From: Paraglaciecola arctica
GTDB taxonomy: Bacteria > Pseudomonadota > Gammaproteobacteria > Enterobacterales > Alteromonadaceae
Assembly: GCA_003232445.1 (NCBI GenBank)
Contig: QIJM01000194.1
Coordinates: 1-21,055, forward strand
DNA length: 21,055 nt
Direction of reading: 5' to 3'
Part shown: one piece after another, positions 8,974 through 16,770 of the stretch
How positions within the stretch are numbered: the first letter of the stretch is position 1
How the letters are laid out: every line of letters starts with the position of its first letter
Program-made: the position numbers and the translations under genes
The notes under the pieces: generated by a model
Told to the model about the DNA's origin: nothing
The model's input: only the letters and a program-made list of their open reading frames with translations
Database searches by the model: none

Positions 8974-11900
8974 TGGCTGGTTCCTTATTGATTAAATCAG
9001 GTTTATCTTTATGCAATATGCGATATAGCGCCGGTACTACAAACAATGTAAGTAGGGTGGCAGAAATGATCCCGCCAATAACAACAGTGGCAAGCGGTCG
9101 TTGAACCTCTGAGCCAATGCCTGTGTTCAGAGCCATCGGCACGAAGCCTAAAGAGGCTACTAAAGCGGTGGTGATAACGGGGCGTAAACGAGTAATCGCA
9201 CCGTTAAATATAGCCTCTTCCAGTGGGATATTTTGTTTACGCAAGTCACGAATAAACGATACCATTACTAAGCCATTTCCTATTGCGATACCCGACAGTG
9301 CGATAAACCCGACCGCAGCTGAAATAGAAAACGGAATATCACGTAACAACAGCGCCGCGATCCCGCCCGTTAGCGCAAGTGGCACACCTGTAAATATGAT
9401 CATGGCATCTTTAAACGAGCCTAGGGCGAGTATTAATAATCCAAGGATCATTAACAAGGTCACAGGTACCACAATAGACAAGCGCTTAGAGGCCGATTGT
9501 AGTTTTTGATAAGTGCCACCATATTCAAGCCAGTAGCCAGCAGGGACGTCGACGTTTGTATTAATTTGCGTTTGGATATCCGCGACAAAGCTGCCCAAAT
9601 CTCTGCCTCTAACATTGGCAGTGACAACAACGCGTCGCTTACCGTTTTCTCGGTTCACTTGGTTTGTACCCAATAACATCTCTAGGTTAGCCAACTCTTG
9701 TAATGGTACATAGTGTCCATCGGGTAAATGTATCGGCAAGCGGTATAGCGCATCAATATCGCTGCGCATGCTCTCTTGCAAACGCACGACAATATCGGCT
9801 CTGGTGTCGCCTTCATAAAATTTACCCGCAACGCGACCGCCCAATGAGGTGGCGAGTTGTTGCTGAATGTCAGCTTTGGAAATCCCGTATTGCGCAAGCT
9901 TCTCGAGTTTGGGTTGTATGGTTAGCATGGGCAAACCAGTTGTTTGATCCATCTGTATATCCGCAATGCCTTCCACACTGCTAATTGCACTTTCAATGTC
10001 ACTGCCAACTGCGTTTAATACCTCAAAATCATCGCCAAATACTTTTATCGCCAATTCCGCTCGCACGCCCGCTAATAGCTCATTAAAGCGCATTTGTATT
10101 GGCTGCAAGAATTCGTATCGATTACCTGGTATAGGCTCAACTAACGCGGCTAATTCTTCAATTATTTGGTCTTTAGGTTTCTTGGGATCAGGCCACTGTT
10201 CGCGTGGTTTCATAATGATAAAGTTATCGGCGACACTAGGCGGTACCGCATCAGTTGCCACATCAGCGGTGCCAATTTTGGAAAATACACGCTCTACTTC
10301 TGGCATTTCCATGATGCGTGCTTCTAAGCTTTCTTGAAGTGCAACAGCTTGACTCAATGACGTGCCGGGTATGCGCAGTGCATGCATGGCAATATCACCT
10401 TCATCCAAATCGGGCACAAATTCGCTGCCAAGCCGTGTGGTTTGGTAGCCCATAATGCCCACTAAGGCTAAGGCAAAAATCACAACGAACCACCTTGCTT
10501 TAATCACCCAATCAAGTGTCGGCTTATACAAGAAAGTAGCGCCACTCATAATATAGTTGCGTCGTTCTTTGACTGGCTTTTTGAACAACAACGCAGTCGC
10601 CGCGGGTACAAAAGTGACAGACAGTACCGTCGCGCATAGTAATGCAATGACAACAGTGGTTGCCATTGGATGAAACATCTTACCCTCGACGCCTTCAAGC
10701 GCAAATATAGGTATATACACAATGGTGATAATAAACATGCCAAACAATGCAGGACGTATGACTTCTTTTGTTGCCGTAAATACAATTTCCATCCGGTGCT
10801 TTAACGCTAGCTGCTGGCCTTCATGATTGGCGTGACTTGCTTGGCTGAGTCGCCGCAAACAGTTCTCTACAATAATAATGGCGCCATCAACCAGTAAACC
10901 AAAATCCAATGCGCCTAGACTCATTAAATTGGCACTCACCTTCGTTTGCACCATACCAGTGATCAACATTAACATGGTAATTGGAATAACCAGTGCGGTT
11001 AAAAATGCGGCGCGAAAGTTACCCAGTAATAAGAATAAAACAACGATAACTAACAACGCACCTTCCGTTAGGTTGGTCCTCACGGTGTTAAGTGTTTGGT
11101 CGACGAGTTTTGTCCGGTCATATACTGCGGTGGCAATTATTCCTTCGGGAAGTGACGTATTTATTTCTTTGAGCTTTTCTCCCACTGCATAAGCCACCGT
11201 GCGACTGTTCTCACCAATTAACATAAACACGGTGCTCATGACGACCTCTCGTCCGCCTTGCGTCGCTGCGCCTGTGCGCAATCCATGCCCTTCGCTAACA
11301 TTGGCAACGTCACTGATTCGAACGCTCGCGCCGTCTGTTGTTTTAATCACAATGTGTTTTAGTGCATCTATATCTTCAATTTGTCCTGGTATGCGAATTA
11401 ACCACTGCGCGCCGTTTTTCTCGATAAAACCGGCCCCTTGGTTGGTATTGTTATTTTCAATGGCCTTAACTACATCAGCCTGAGTAAGACCAAAAGAGAG
11501 CAATTTTTCAGGTTCAAACGCCACCACCAGTTCTCGTTCAAAACCACCAATAGGATTGACTTCAACCACTCCAGGTACGCGCATTAATTGCGGACGAATA
11601 ATCCAGTCATGTACTGACCGTAACTCCATTGGGGTAATCAGATTGCCGTCTTTATCGGTTGCATCGGGTAATGCATCGACGGTAAACATGAAAATTTCGC
11701 CAAGTCCGGTGGCAATAGGACCTAATTGAGGCTCTAACCCTGAGGGTAAGGAAGACTTCGCAGAGGATAGCCTTTCATTAACCAACTGGCGGGCAAAGTA
11801 TATATCGGTGTCATCGCCGAAAATAGCGATGACTTGGGATAAACCATATCGCGAAACTGAACGCGTTCCTTCAAGATTTGGCAGACCAGCCAATGCAGTT

Positions 11901-12109
11901 TCCAAAGGATAAGAAATCCGTTGCTCCACTTCCAAAGGTGTATAACCAGGTGCATCAGTGTTGATCATCACCTGAACGTTGGTAATGTCAGGCACCGCAT
12001 CAATAGGCAGCTTGGTGAAATTCCATAAACCTAGCGCCGAAACACCCAGTACTAACACCATAATAAGTAGGTTTCGCTTGATCGAGAAGCGTAAAATATA
12101 ATCTAACAT
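8963..12109 (-). CDS. czcA: Heavy-metal efflux RND pump, CzcA type
   Basis: This is the inner-membrane proton-driven pump of a tripartite heavy-metal exporter, 1048 aa, the usual family length. It has the RND pattern of a first membrane span, a large periplasmic loop, a block of spans from about residue 340, a second periplasmic loop and a final block of spans. In span 4 it carries D402, D408 and E415 (from LDFGLLVDGAIIIVEN). These match in spacing and numbering the proton-relay residues of the Cupriavidus CzcA Zn/Co/Cd pump. The Cu/Ag pump CusA lacks the first Asp. Zinc, cobalt or cadmium export is therefore more likely than copper or silver. The TAGGAG ribosome site overlaps the stop of the adaptor gene, and the 3' end overlaps the HupE-like gene. 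Confidence 0.95.
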   Translation of the reverse strand: MLDYILRFSIKRNLLIMVLVLGVSALGLWNFTKLPIDAVPDITNVQVMINTDAPGYTPLEVEQRISYPLETALAGLPNLEGTRSVSRYGLSQVIAIFGDDTDIYFARQLVNERLSSAKSSLPSGLEPQLGPIATGLGEIFMFTVDALPDATDKDGNLITPMELRSVHDWIIRPQLMRVPGVVEVNPIGGFERELVVAFEPEKLLSFGLTQADVVKAIENNNTNQGAGFIEKNGAQWLIRIPGQIEDIDALKHIVIKTTDGASVRISDVANVSEGHGLRTGAATQGGREVVMSTVFMLIGENSRTVAYAVGEKLKEINTSLPEGIIATAVYDRTKLVDQTLNTVRTNLTEGALLVIVVLFLLLGNFRAAFLTALVIPITMLMLITGMVQTKVSANLMSLGALDFGLLVDGAIIIVENCLRRLSQASHANHEGQQLALKHRMEIVFTATKEVIRPALFGMFIITIVYIPIFALEGVEGKMFHPMATTVVIALLCATVLSVTFVPAATALLFKKPVKERRNYIMSGATFLYKPTLDWVIKARWFVVIFALALVGIMGYQTTRLGSEFVPDLDEGDIAMHALRIPGTSLSQAVALQESLEARIMEMPEVERVFSKIGTADVATDAVPPSVADNFIIMKPREQWPDPKKPKDQIIEELAALVEPIPGNRYEFLQPIQMRFNELLAGVRAELAIKVFGDDFEVLNAVGSDIESAISSVEGIADIQMDQTTGLPMLTIQPKLEKLAQYGISKADIQQQLATSLGGRVAGKFYEGDTRADIVVRLQESMRSDIDALYRLPIHLPDGHYVPLQELANLEMLLGTNQVNRENGKRRVVVTANVRGRDLGSFVADIQTQINTNVDVPAGYWLEYGGTYQKLQSASKRLSIVVPVTLLMILGLLILALGSFKDAMIIFTGVPLALTGGIAALLLRDIPFSISAAVGFIALSGIAIGNGLVMVSFIRDLRKQNIPLEEAIFNGAITRLRPVITTALVASLGFVPMALNTGIGSEVQRPLATVVIGGIISATLLTLFVVPALYRILHKDKPDLINKEPANAQ

Positions 12110-12118
12110 GTGGCGCTC

Positions 12119-13354
12119 CTAATGGTCGTGTGACGCGCCGGACTTTTCAATGTCGGCTTTGATGATGTAGCTATTGCTTGTAACGTATTCAGTACCCAAA
12201 TCGATACCGCCAAGCACTTCAATCCATTCGCCTGCTTCGCGACCTAACTCCAACATCCGCACTTCGTATTGCTCGCCCACCTTCGCATACACCACGGTAA
12301 AGTCTCTGAAGCTTTGCAATCCAATACGCTTGACTGCCAAAGGCACAGCAAAGGTATCAACCTCTATTAACGCGGACACAAAAATGCCTTCATTCAAACT
12401 TGCATCAGAATTATCAATTTCAACTAAAAACAATCTGGCTTGATCATCTCTAGCGGTTAATCTTTTATCATTAATGACCGAGGATAAAATCGTGTTGTAA
12501 CCGTTAACGGTTAAAGTGACCGGTGCGTCTTTTTTTACTTTAGATATATCCATTGGGAACACGGCTAACTCAGCCAATAACTTATTTGACTGAGTAATTT
12601 CTAATAGATTTCGAGTGTTTGTCTGCTCACCCATGTTGGCCATTTGCTGACTGATAGTACCGGCAATAGGGGCTGTTATTTGATAGGAGTTTAGACTCTC
12701 ATTACTTTCTATTGTCAGTAATAATTGACCTTTGTTCACAGTATCTCCCAAGCCAACATGCACTTGTTTAATTTCGCCTTCAAAGCGCGCTTGTATCTTA
12801 CGTTTAGCATCGGCTGGTAATATGAGCTTGCCATAGACTCTAATCGTTTGCTGCAAGGTTGCGGCTCCTACCATTTCAGTCTGAATATTCATCGCTTTTG
12901 CCACTTTATCCTCGATAAGTGTGCGTCCTTCGAAATTATCGTACTGCCAACTATATTTTCTACCTTGGTAATTAGCCTCAATGGAAACCATAAAAGAATG
13001 AGGTTCATATATAACCGTATCACCACGTAAATAGTCGCCTTCGGCTCTAAAGTTGATGTCATCTACTACACCACCTAAACGTATAAGCTTAACGTTCAAG
13101 TCAACATCGGAAGGTGATACTGGGCCTTCTCCTTTGGTGATCCAAACTCGGAATTCAGGTGGTACACCCGTTTCGAAAATAGCTAACTCAATAGCAAAGT
13201 CTCCGTCACGCAACATTCTTCCTCGATGTGGTCCTTTCTCCGGCTCCGCCTCTTCTGCTGCGGGTGCGGATGCGGCGAATACAAAGTTAGGTGGCACAAT
13301 AAAAGCCATCCCTAACAGGCATAACAACACAAAAATAATCGTTGGTTTGTTCAT
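12119..13354 (-). CDS. czcB: RND efflux periplasmic adaptor, CzcB type
   Basis: This is the membrane-fusion subunit that links the CzcA pump to the outer-membrane channel. The 411-aa product starts with a signal peptide (to about residue 28). A CzcB-type N-terminal domain follows at about 40-145, with the PHRGRML and GVPPEFRVW motifs. Then come the lipoyl/barrel-sandwich halves at about 170-250 (EIKQVHVGLGDTVNKGQLLL and ITAPIAGTI) and a beta-barrel and membrane-proximal domain. The protein ends in HDH, a possible metal ligand. The extra N-terminal domain is typical of Zn/Co/Cd adaptors and is thought to bind metal. It lies 11 bp after the TolC-type gene and 9 bp before czcA, so the three pump subunits form one translational block. 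Confidence 0.93.
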   Translation of the reverse strand: MNKPTIIFVLLCLLGMAFIVPPNFVFAASAPAAEEAEPEKGPHRGRMLRDGDFAIELAIFETGVPPEFRVWITKGEGPVSPSDVDLNVKLIRLGGVVDDINFRAEGDYLRGDTVIYEPHSFMVSIEANYQGRKYSWQYDNFEGRTLIEDKVAKAMNIQTEMVGAATLQQTIRVYGKLILPADAKRKIQARFEGEIKQVHVGLGDTVNKGQLLLTIESNESLNSYQITAPIAGTISQQMANMGEQTNTRNLLEITQSNKLLAELAVFPMDISKVKKDAPVTLTVNGYNTILSSVINDKRLTARDDQARLFLVEIDNSDASLNEGIFVSALIEVDTFAVPLAVKRIGLQSFRDFTVVYAKVGEQYEVRMLELGREAGEWIEVLGGIDLGTEYVTSNSYIIKADIEKSGASHDH

Positions 13355-13365
13355 TTTTTTCTCAC

Positions 13366-14679
13366 TTAATTTGATAGAGATACACCCGTCAGGCGCTGAA
13401 TTTCGATGTGTTGAAGATGAATAGCTTGGTAGGCATCAAGCAACTGTGCCTGAGTACTTAGCAGTTCTTGCCTTACTGTCGTCCACTGCAAATAGCCTAT
13501 TCTGCCGATGCCATATGCCTTGCTCGATTCTTCTGACGCTTGTTCCAACAAAGGGATCACCTTGTCAGTCAGGGTATCAATCACATGTTTGCTATGATTT
13601 ATGTTTTGCAACAGTACAAAAAGCTGGGTATTGAGTTTTCGTGATAGCGCTATTGCTTGGCTTTGAAATTTCGCCTGTTTAGCTTTGATGATGGGTACGT
13701 TACCAAGGCTGCGGTTATCACTTCCCCAAGGGATTGAAATACCCGCGACCAATCCAAAGTCATCAGTCGTTTCATAGCGCCTGATCCCAGCCGTAACCTG
13801 CCATTTTGGTCGCGCTTCTATGCGAGCAAGCTCTATTTCTGATTGTGCAATTCGCTGCTGATTTGCAAATGCTAATAAAGCGGGATGCTGATTAAGTTTC
13901 TCTAACTGTGTTTGTAGATTGTCTATCACTGGCAGCATCAGTAGATCGCCATTGAGTGAATAGTTATTGGCATTTCCACCCCATTGAGCCACTAACTGGT
14001 AGCGGCTGGCATCAAGTTCATGCACAAGATCTTCTAACTCAAGACCTCTGCGCACCAATTCAGCCTCTGCTAGGAGTTTTTCGATCGCTGAGCTTTTTCC
14101 TGCCTTCAAACGGCGATTGATCGCTGCCAAAATACTTTTTGCTTGTTGCTCAGCAAGTTTAGCCAGTTGCAACCTTTGCTCGAAAATCAGCGACTGTATG
14201 AATAACTTGGCCGTTTGTGCGGACACATCCAATGCTTTGATTTCTAGTTCAAAATCAACTTGTGTCAGTGTTTTTTTTGCTGCTCGAACTCGGCTTTCTA
14301 TAACGTTCTGCTCCAGCAGCCAAGCTATACTCAATGTACTTTGTGCAGCGCCAAAACTACTGTGTTCCCCCGTTCCTAAAGCATCCTCAACGGTAAGATC
14401 AATCACAGGTCTCGGGAGTAAACTCGCCTGTTCCACTTTCGCGTTTAAGGCGGAACGCTGATGTAAAAAGACGTCCATTTCGGGATGCTCTGCAAGCGTA
14501 AGCCTGATTGCTTCTTTAAGTTGTAAGGTTTTCTGCAGTTCACTGTCCTGAGAGTGTGCTCCCTGAGCAAACAGTAATAAACTTGCTATCATATAGCCGC
14601 AAGACTGACGAGCAAATGCGCTAGAAAATCGAGCTTTGGTCGGTTTTATGCTTAGGCAAAAACCGCTTGTTTGTTTCAT
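13366..14679 (-). CDS. czcC: TolC-family outer membrane efflux protein, CzcC type
   Basis: This is the outer-membrane channel of the tripartite metal exporter, about 437 aa. It has an N-terminal signal region (hydrophobic MIASLLLFAQGAHSQ, about residues 30-44) and two repeated helical halves. These contain typical outer-membrane-factor segments such as KEAIRLTLAEHPEM near the start and ASEESSKAYGIGRIGYLQW near the end. The frame is open to an ATG at 14715, which would overlap the preceding gene. The ATG at 14679 has AAGGAC nine bases upstream and lies 10 bp after the peptidase stop, so I use it. The adaptor and pump follow directly. Confidence 0.9.
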   Translation of the reverse strand: MKQTSGFCLSIKPTKARFSSAFARQSCGYMIASLLLFAQGAHSQDSELQKTLQLKEAIRLTLAEHPEMDVFLHQRSALNAKVEQASLLPRPVIDLTVEDALGTGEHSSFGAAQSTLSIAWLLEQNVIESRVRAAKKTLTQVDFELEIKALDVSAQTAKLFIQSLIFEQRLQLAKLAEQQAKSILAAINRRLKAGKSSAIEKLLAEAELVRRGLELEDLVHELDASRYQLVAQWGGNANNYSLNGDLLMLPVIDNLQTQLEKLNQHPALLAFANQQRIAQSEIELARIEARPKWQVTAGIRRYETTDDFGLVAGISIPWGSDNRSLGNVPIIKAKQAKFQSQAIALSRKLNTQLFVLLQNINHSKHVIDTLTDKVIPLLEQASEESSKAYGIGRIGYLQWTTVRQELLSTQAQLLDAYQAIHLQHIEIQRLTGVSLSN

Positions 14680-14689
14680 TGTGAAGTCC

Positions 14690-15637
14690 TTAAGAATGAG
14701 TAAATATAGATTCAACGAGATGGTGAGTCACATCAACTGCTAAAACAGTCAAGCACAGTAATATCAACATTAAACTCACAGGTATTATTAACGGAATGGT
14801 TCTGTTTATTGGCTTGAGCAATTGCTGTACCCGTTGTGAAATATTGTCTGTACCGAAATAACTCAATGCTGGGCTGTGGATCTGTGCTGGAATTGCTTTT
14901 TGTAACCTAGTCACTTTGACAAGAGTATCGGCAACGTCTTCAGCCGAATGCTGCATTGCCGTGGCTTGATCTGCCAAATATTCGGTGATCAACGAATACT
15001 TTGCGTTCAGATCAATTGCGATTTTTTTTGGATAGTATGCTGACAAAAAGGCGATGAATAATTTGCTTAACGGATCTTTATTGCAAGCATGCGCCAGTTC
15101 ATGCTGGACAACTATGTCTAACTCTTTGTCGCTAAGGTTATTTATCAGACCACTGGAAACGTAGCATATCGGGTTGAATAACCCTGAAGTAAACGCTGTC
15201 GGAACATCGCTTTGTAATACCACCACACTATGCTGTCCGTAACTTTTTTGATGAGAACTAGAGAAGGCATTCAACATCTGTACAGCGCTAGTTTGTCGAT
15301 GCAATTGCCAGCCTTTAATGATGATTAACGCGACACTAAAAAAAATGAATAATATGACAGAAACACCGTGCCAACTGCTCAATTGAAAGACATACAAATG
15401 ATGCCAGTGTGCTGCCACTTCAATCCATTTATACAAAGGTGTGTTTTCAAATAAAGGGCTGAATAATAACATTGTGGTTAATCCTAAAACCCAAGGTCCG
15501 GCCACCCAAGCCCAAATGAGTGATTTTTGCGATTTTATAGAAAAAAAGTGGATAAACCTACCAAGTAATAGCCATGCACAAGACATTAGTAACGCAGCAA
15601 TAACAAATCCCAACAGTGCAATTGCTATAAGATTCAT
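14690..15637 (-). CDS. BlaR1-like M56 membrane metallopeptidase
   Basis: The 315-aa product is an M56-family zinc peptidase: membrane spans near residues 1-28 and 35-60, another near 90-110, a cytoplasmic peptidase domain, and a last span near 280-305. The zinc site is HELAH at 179-183, with the likely third ligand E219 in TEYLAD. In BlaR1/MecR1 the equivalent enzyme leads to cleavage of the BlaI/MecI repressor. Here it directly follows a BlaI-type repressor, so it is very probably that repressor's antagonist. It has no C-terminal penicillin-binding sensor domain. The protein ends about 15 residues after the last span with a short tail containing HH and a final THS. The frame is open to 15703 inside blaI, but the ATG at 15637 lies 16 bp after the blaI stop and starts right at the first span. 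Confidence 0.88.
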   Translation of the reverse strand: MNLIAIALLGFVIAALLMSCAWLLLGRFIHFFSIKSQKSLIWAWVAGPWVLGLTTMLLFSPLFENTPLYKWIEVAAHWHHLYVFQLSSWHGVSVILFIFFSVALIIIKGWQLHRQTSAVQMLNAFSSSHQKSYGQHSVVVLQSDVPTAFTSGLFNPICYVSSGLINNLSDKELDIVVQHELAHACNKDPLSKLFIAFLSAYYPKKIAIDLNAKYSLITEYLADQATAMQHSAEDVADTLVKVTRLQKAIPAQIHSPALSYFGTDNISQRVQQLLKPINRTIPLIIPVSLMLILLCLTVLAVDVTHHLVESIFTHS

Positions 15638-15653
15638 AGCGACAGCCCAATCA

Positions 15654-16049
15654 CTAATCAACACTGTTTTTACTCTTTTGCAACTGCTGTCGCTGAACTT
15701 CAATTAATTGCTCTAGCTGATCAAGTTGCGCTTCATTTAATTCATTGGAAACCGAAGAAAAAGCCGCTACAAGGCTATTTTCGCCTTGTGCAATGAAATC
15801 GCCGGCAACACTGTCGATTAACTTTGCAATTAGGTGTTCACGGTCTATTTTTGTACGATATAGATATGCGTGACCTTTTTTATCGCGGGTTAACAAACCT
15901 TTTTTAAAAAGTCTCTCTAATGCACTTTGAACTGTATTGAGTGAACTTTCACGCTGTGTGGCCAAAGCAGCATGCACTTGTTTTACATCGGCATCAGGCG
16001 ACGCCCATAAGTATTGCAGTACTTGTTTTTCAAGTTCTCCGAGAAACAT
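15654..16049 (-). CDS. BlaI/MecI/CopY-family transcriptional repressor
   Basis: This 131-aa winged-helix repressor is of the BlaI/MecI/CopY family. The winged helix covers about residues 1-70, with ELEKQVLQYLW in helix 1, a recognition helix around SLNTVQSALERL and the wing LTRDKKGHAYLY. The C-terminal helices (about 72-131) would form the dimer interface where M56 enzymes trigger cleavage. It is the first gene of the operon and is followed by its M56 partner and the CzcCBA pump, so its likely role is metal- or stress-responsive repression of efflux. The ribosome site AGAAGG lies nine bases before the ATG. No exact TACAnnTGTA-type box was found upstream; the nearest candidates are the 46-bp palindrome and the 16096-16118 hairpin. 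Confidence 0.9.
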   Translation of the reverse strand: MFLGELEKQVLQYLWASPDADVKQVHAALATQRESSLNTVQSALERLFKKGLLTRDKKGHAYLYRTKIDREHLIAKLIDSVAGDFIAQGENSLVAAFSSVSNELNEAQLDQLEQLIEVQRQQLQKSKNSVD

Positions 16050-16095
16050 TCAGAACAGCCTTCTAATTTTTCAAACGATATATACTGGCATGGCA

Positions 16096-16118
16096 AAAAC
16101 CGATATGCAATCGGTTTT
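16096..16118 (-). promoter_or_regulatory. Hairpin in the blaI leader
   Basis: AAAACCGAT (96-104) and ATCGGTTTT (110-118) form a perfect 9-bp dyad around a 5-base loop, 47 bp upstream of the blaI start. On the blaI-sense strand the second arm ends in TTTTT, like a short attenuator. It may equally be an operator dyad for BlaI. The sequence alone does not decide. Confidence 0.5.
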
Positions 16119-16184
16119 GTGTGAATTGTTTGGATAAGCAAACACAATGACATCTCGATAAATAGTTAGTATTCTTAAAATTAA

Positions 16185-16213
16185 TTGCGTACTTATTATT
16201 GTACATGTACAAT
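16185..16213 (+). promoter_or_regulatory. Putative yefM-yoeB promoter inside the palindrome
   Basis: TTGCGT (16185-16190) and TACAAT (16208-16213) are separated by 17 bp, a good sigma70 layout with 5 of 6 matches in the -10. Transcription would start near 16220, about 26 bases before yefM. Bound YefM-YoeB would cover the promoter completely. Confidence 0.55.
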
Positions 16214-16226
16214 AATAAGTACGCAA
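16198..16226 (-). promoter_or_regulatory. Mirror-image promoter pointing to blaI
   Basis: Because the palindrome is perfect, the same TTGCGT-17-TACAAT pair also exists on the minus strand. Transcripts would start near 16191 and carry a leader of about 140 bases that includes the 16096-16118 hairpin before blaI. Whether it fires is unknown, and a nearer blaI promoter around TATATA (16078-16083) cannot be excluded. Confidence 0.4.
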
Positions 16227-16245
16227 TTTAAATAGGTATAACAAA

Positions 16246-16500
16246 ATGGATACCATGAGTTATTCAGCCTTTAGAACAAATCTGACGGCTACCTTGGACA
16301 AGGTTAACGATGATCATAAACCTATGATCATAACCAGACAGAATGGCCGTCCAGCAGTTGTTATGAGTTTGGAAGATTTTCAAGCTTATGAAGCAACCGC
16401 TTATTTAATGGCAAGCCCTAAAAATGCAGAGCGGTTAAATCAGGCGATTGCTGAGATTGAAGCAGGAAACACTGTCGAAAGAGAGTTGATCGAGGAGTGA
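16246..16500 (+). CDS. yefM: Antitoxin YefM (Phd/YefM family)
   Basis: This 84-aa type II antitoxin neutralises YoeB and represses its own operon. The N-terminal Phd/YefM DNA-binding fold contains SYSAFRTNLTATLDKV, then RQNGRPAVVMSLEDFQAYEATAYL, as in E. coli YefM. The acidic C-terminal tail (about 60-84) is the part expected to wrap the toxin. An AGG site lies nine bases before the ATG; a second ATG three codons in is possible. Its stop overlaps the yoeB start in GTGA, so the pair is translationally coupled. The 46-bp palindrome immediately upstream is its probable operator. Confidence 0.95.
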   Translation: MDTMSYSAFRTNLTATLDKVNDDHKPMIITRQNGRPAVVMSLEDFQAYEATAYLMASPKNAERLNQAIAEIEAGNTVERELIEE

Positions 16501-16751
16501 TTTTATCTTGGGCCGAAACAGCATGGGAAGACTATTTGTATTGGCAGCAAACAGATAAAAAGCGACTTAAACGTATTAATACTCTGATTAAAGATATCAA
16601 AAGACAGCCCTTTAACGGAATTGGCGATCCAGAGCCGTTAAAACATAATTGGTCTGGCTACTGGTCACGCCGAATTGATAGAGAACATCGCCTTGTTTAT
16701 AAAGTGACTGACAACACGTTGACCATTGCTCAATGCCGCTATCATTATTAG
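16497..16751 (+). CDS. yoeB: Toxin YoeB (ribosome-dependent mRNA interferase)
   Basis: This 84-aa RelE-superfamily toxin cuts mRNA in the ribosomal A site when released from YefM. The length equals the E. coli protein, and the catalytic residues fall at the same positions: E46, R65, H83 and Y84, with the family-typical RYHY end. All are intact, so the toxin should be active. Translation starts with GTG at 16497, overlapping the yefM stop by four bases, which should keep toxin output tied to antitoxin. It converges on the RES toxin gene with a gap of 19 bp and no visible terminator. Confidence 0.95.
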   Translation: MILSWAETAWEDYLYWQQTDKKRLKRINTLIKDIKRQPFNGIGDPEPLKHNWSGYWSRRIDREHRLVYKVTDNTLTIAQCRYHY

Positions 16752-16770
16752 CCCTTGTGTTTATTACAAT

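Larger units (their letters stand above)
16183..16228. promoter_or_regulatory. Perfect 46-bp palindromic operator between blaI and yefM
   Basis: All 23 base pairs of dyad match, centred between 16205 and 16206. The first mismatch is 16182/16229. Two abutting TGTACA cores sit at 16200-16205 and 16206-16211. GTAC occurs at 16189, 16201, 16207 and 16219, giving 12-bp spacing within each arm. The E. coli YefM-YoeB complex is known to bind operators with TGTACA cores spaced about 12 bp apart, so autoregulation of the adjacent yefM-yoeB genes is the best reading. No T run follows on either side, so it is not a standard terminator. Confidence 0.8.

Noticed and set aside
14690..16049. A beta-lactam resistance regulator pair
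   Set aside because: The peptidase lacks the penicillin-binding sensor domain and no beta-lactamase gene is present; the downstream genes are metal efflux genes.
16050..16155. A possible leader peptide starting at an ATG near 16154 on the minus strand
   Set aside because: The frame runs into blaI out of frame, has no clear ribosome site and shows no regulatory codon pattern.
16183..16228. Reading the 46-bp palindrome as a canonical BlaI/CopY box
   Set aside because: The family box has two bases between TACA and TGTA. Here they abut with no spacer, so the match to the YefM-YoeB TGTACA core is better.
16183..16228. Reading the 46-bp palindrome as an intrinsic terminator
   Set aside because: No T run follows on either strand, and the location between two divergent gene starts needs no terminator.
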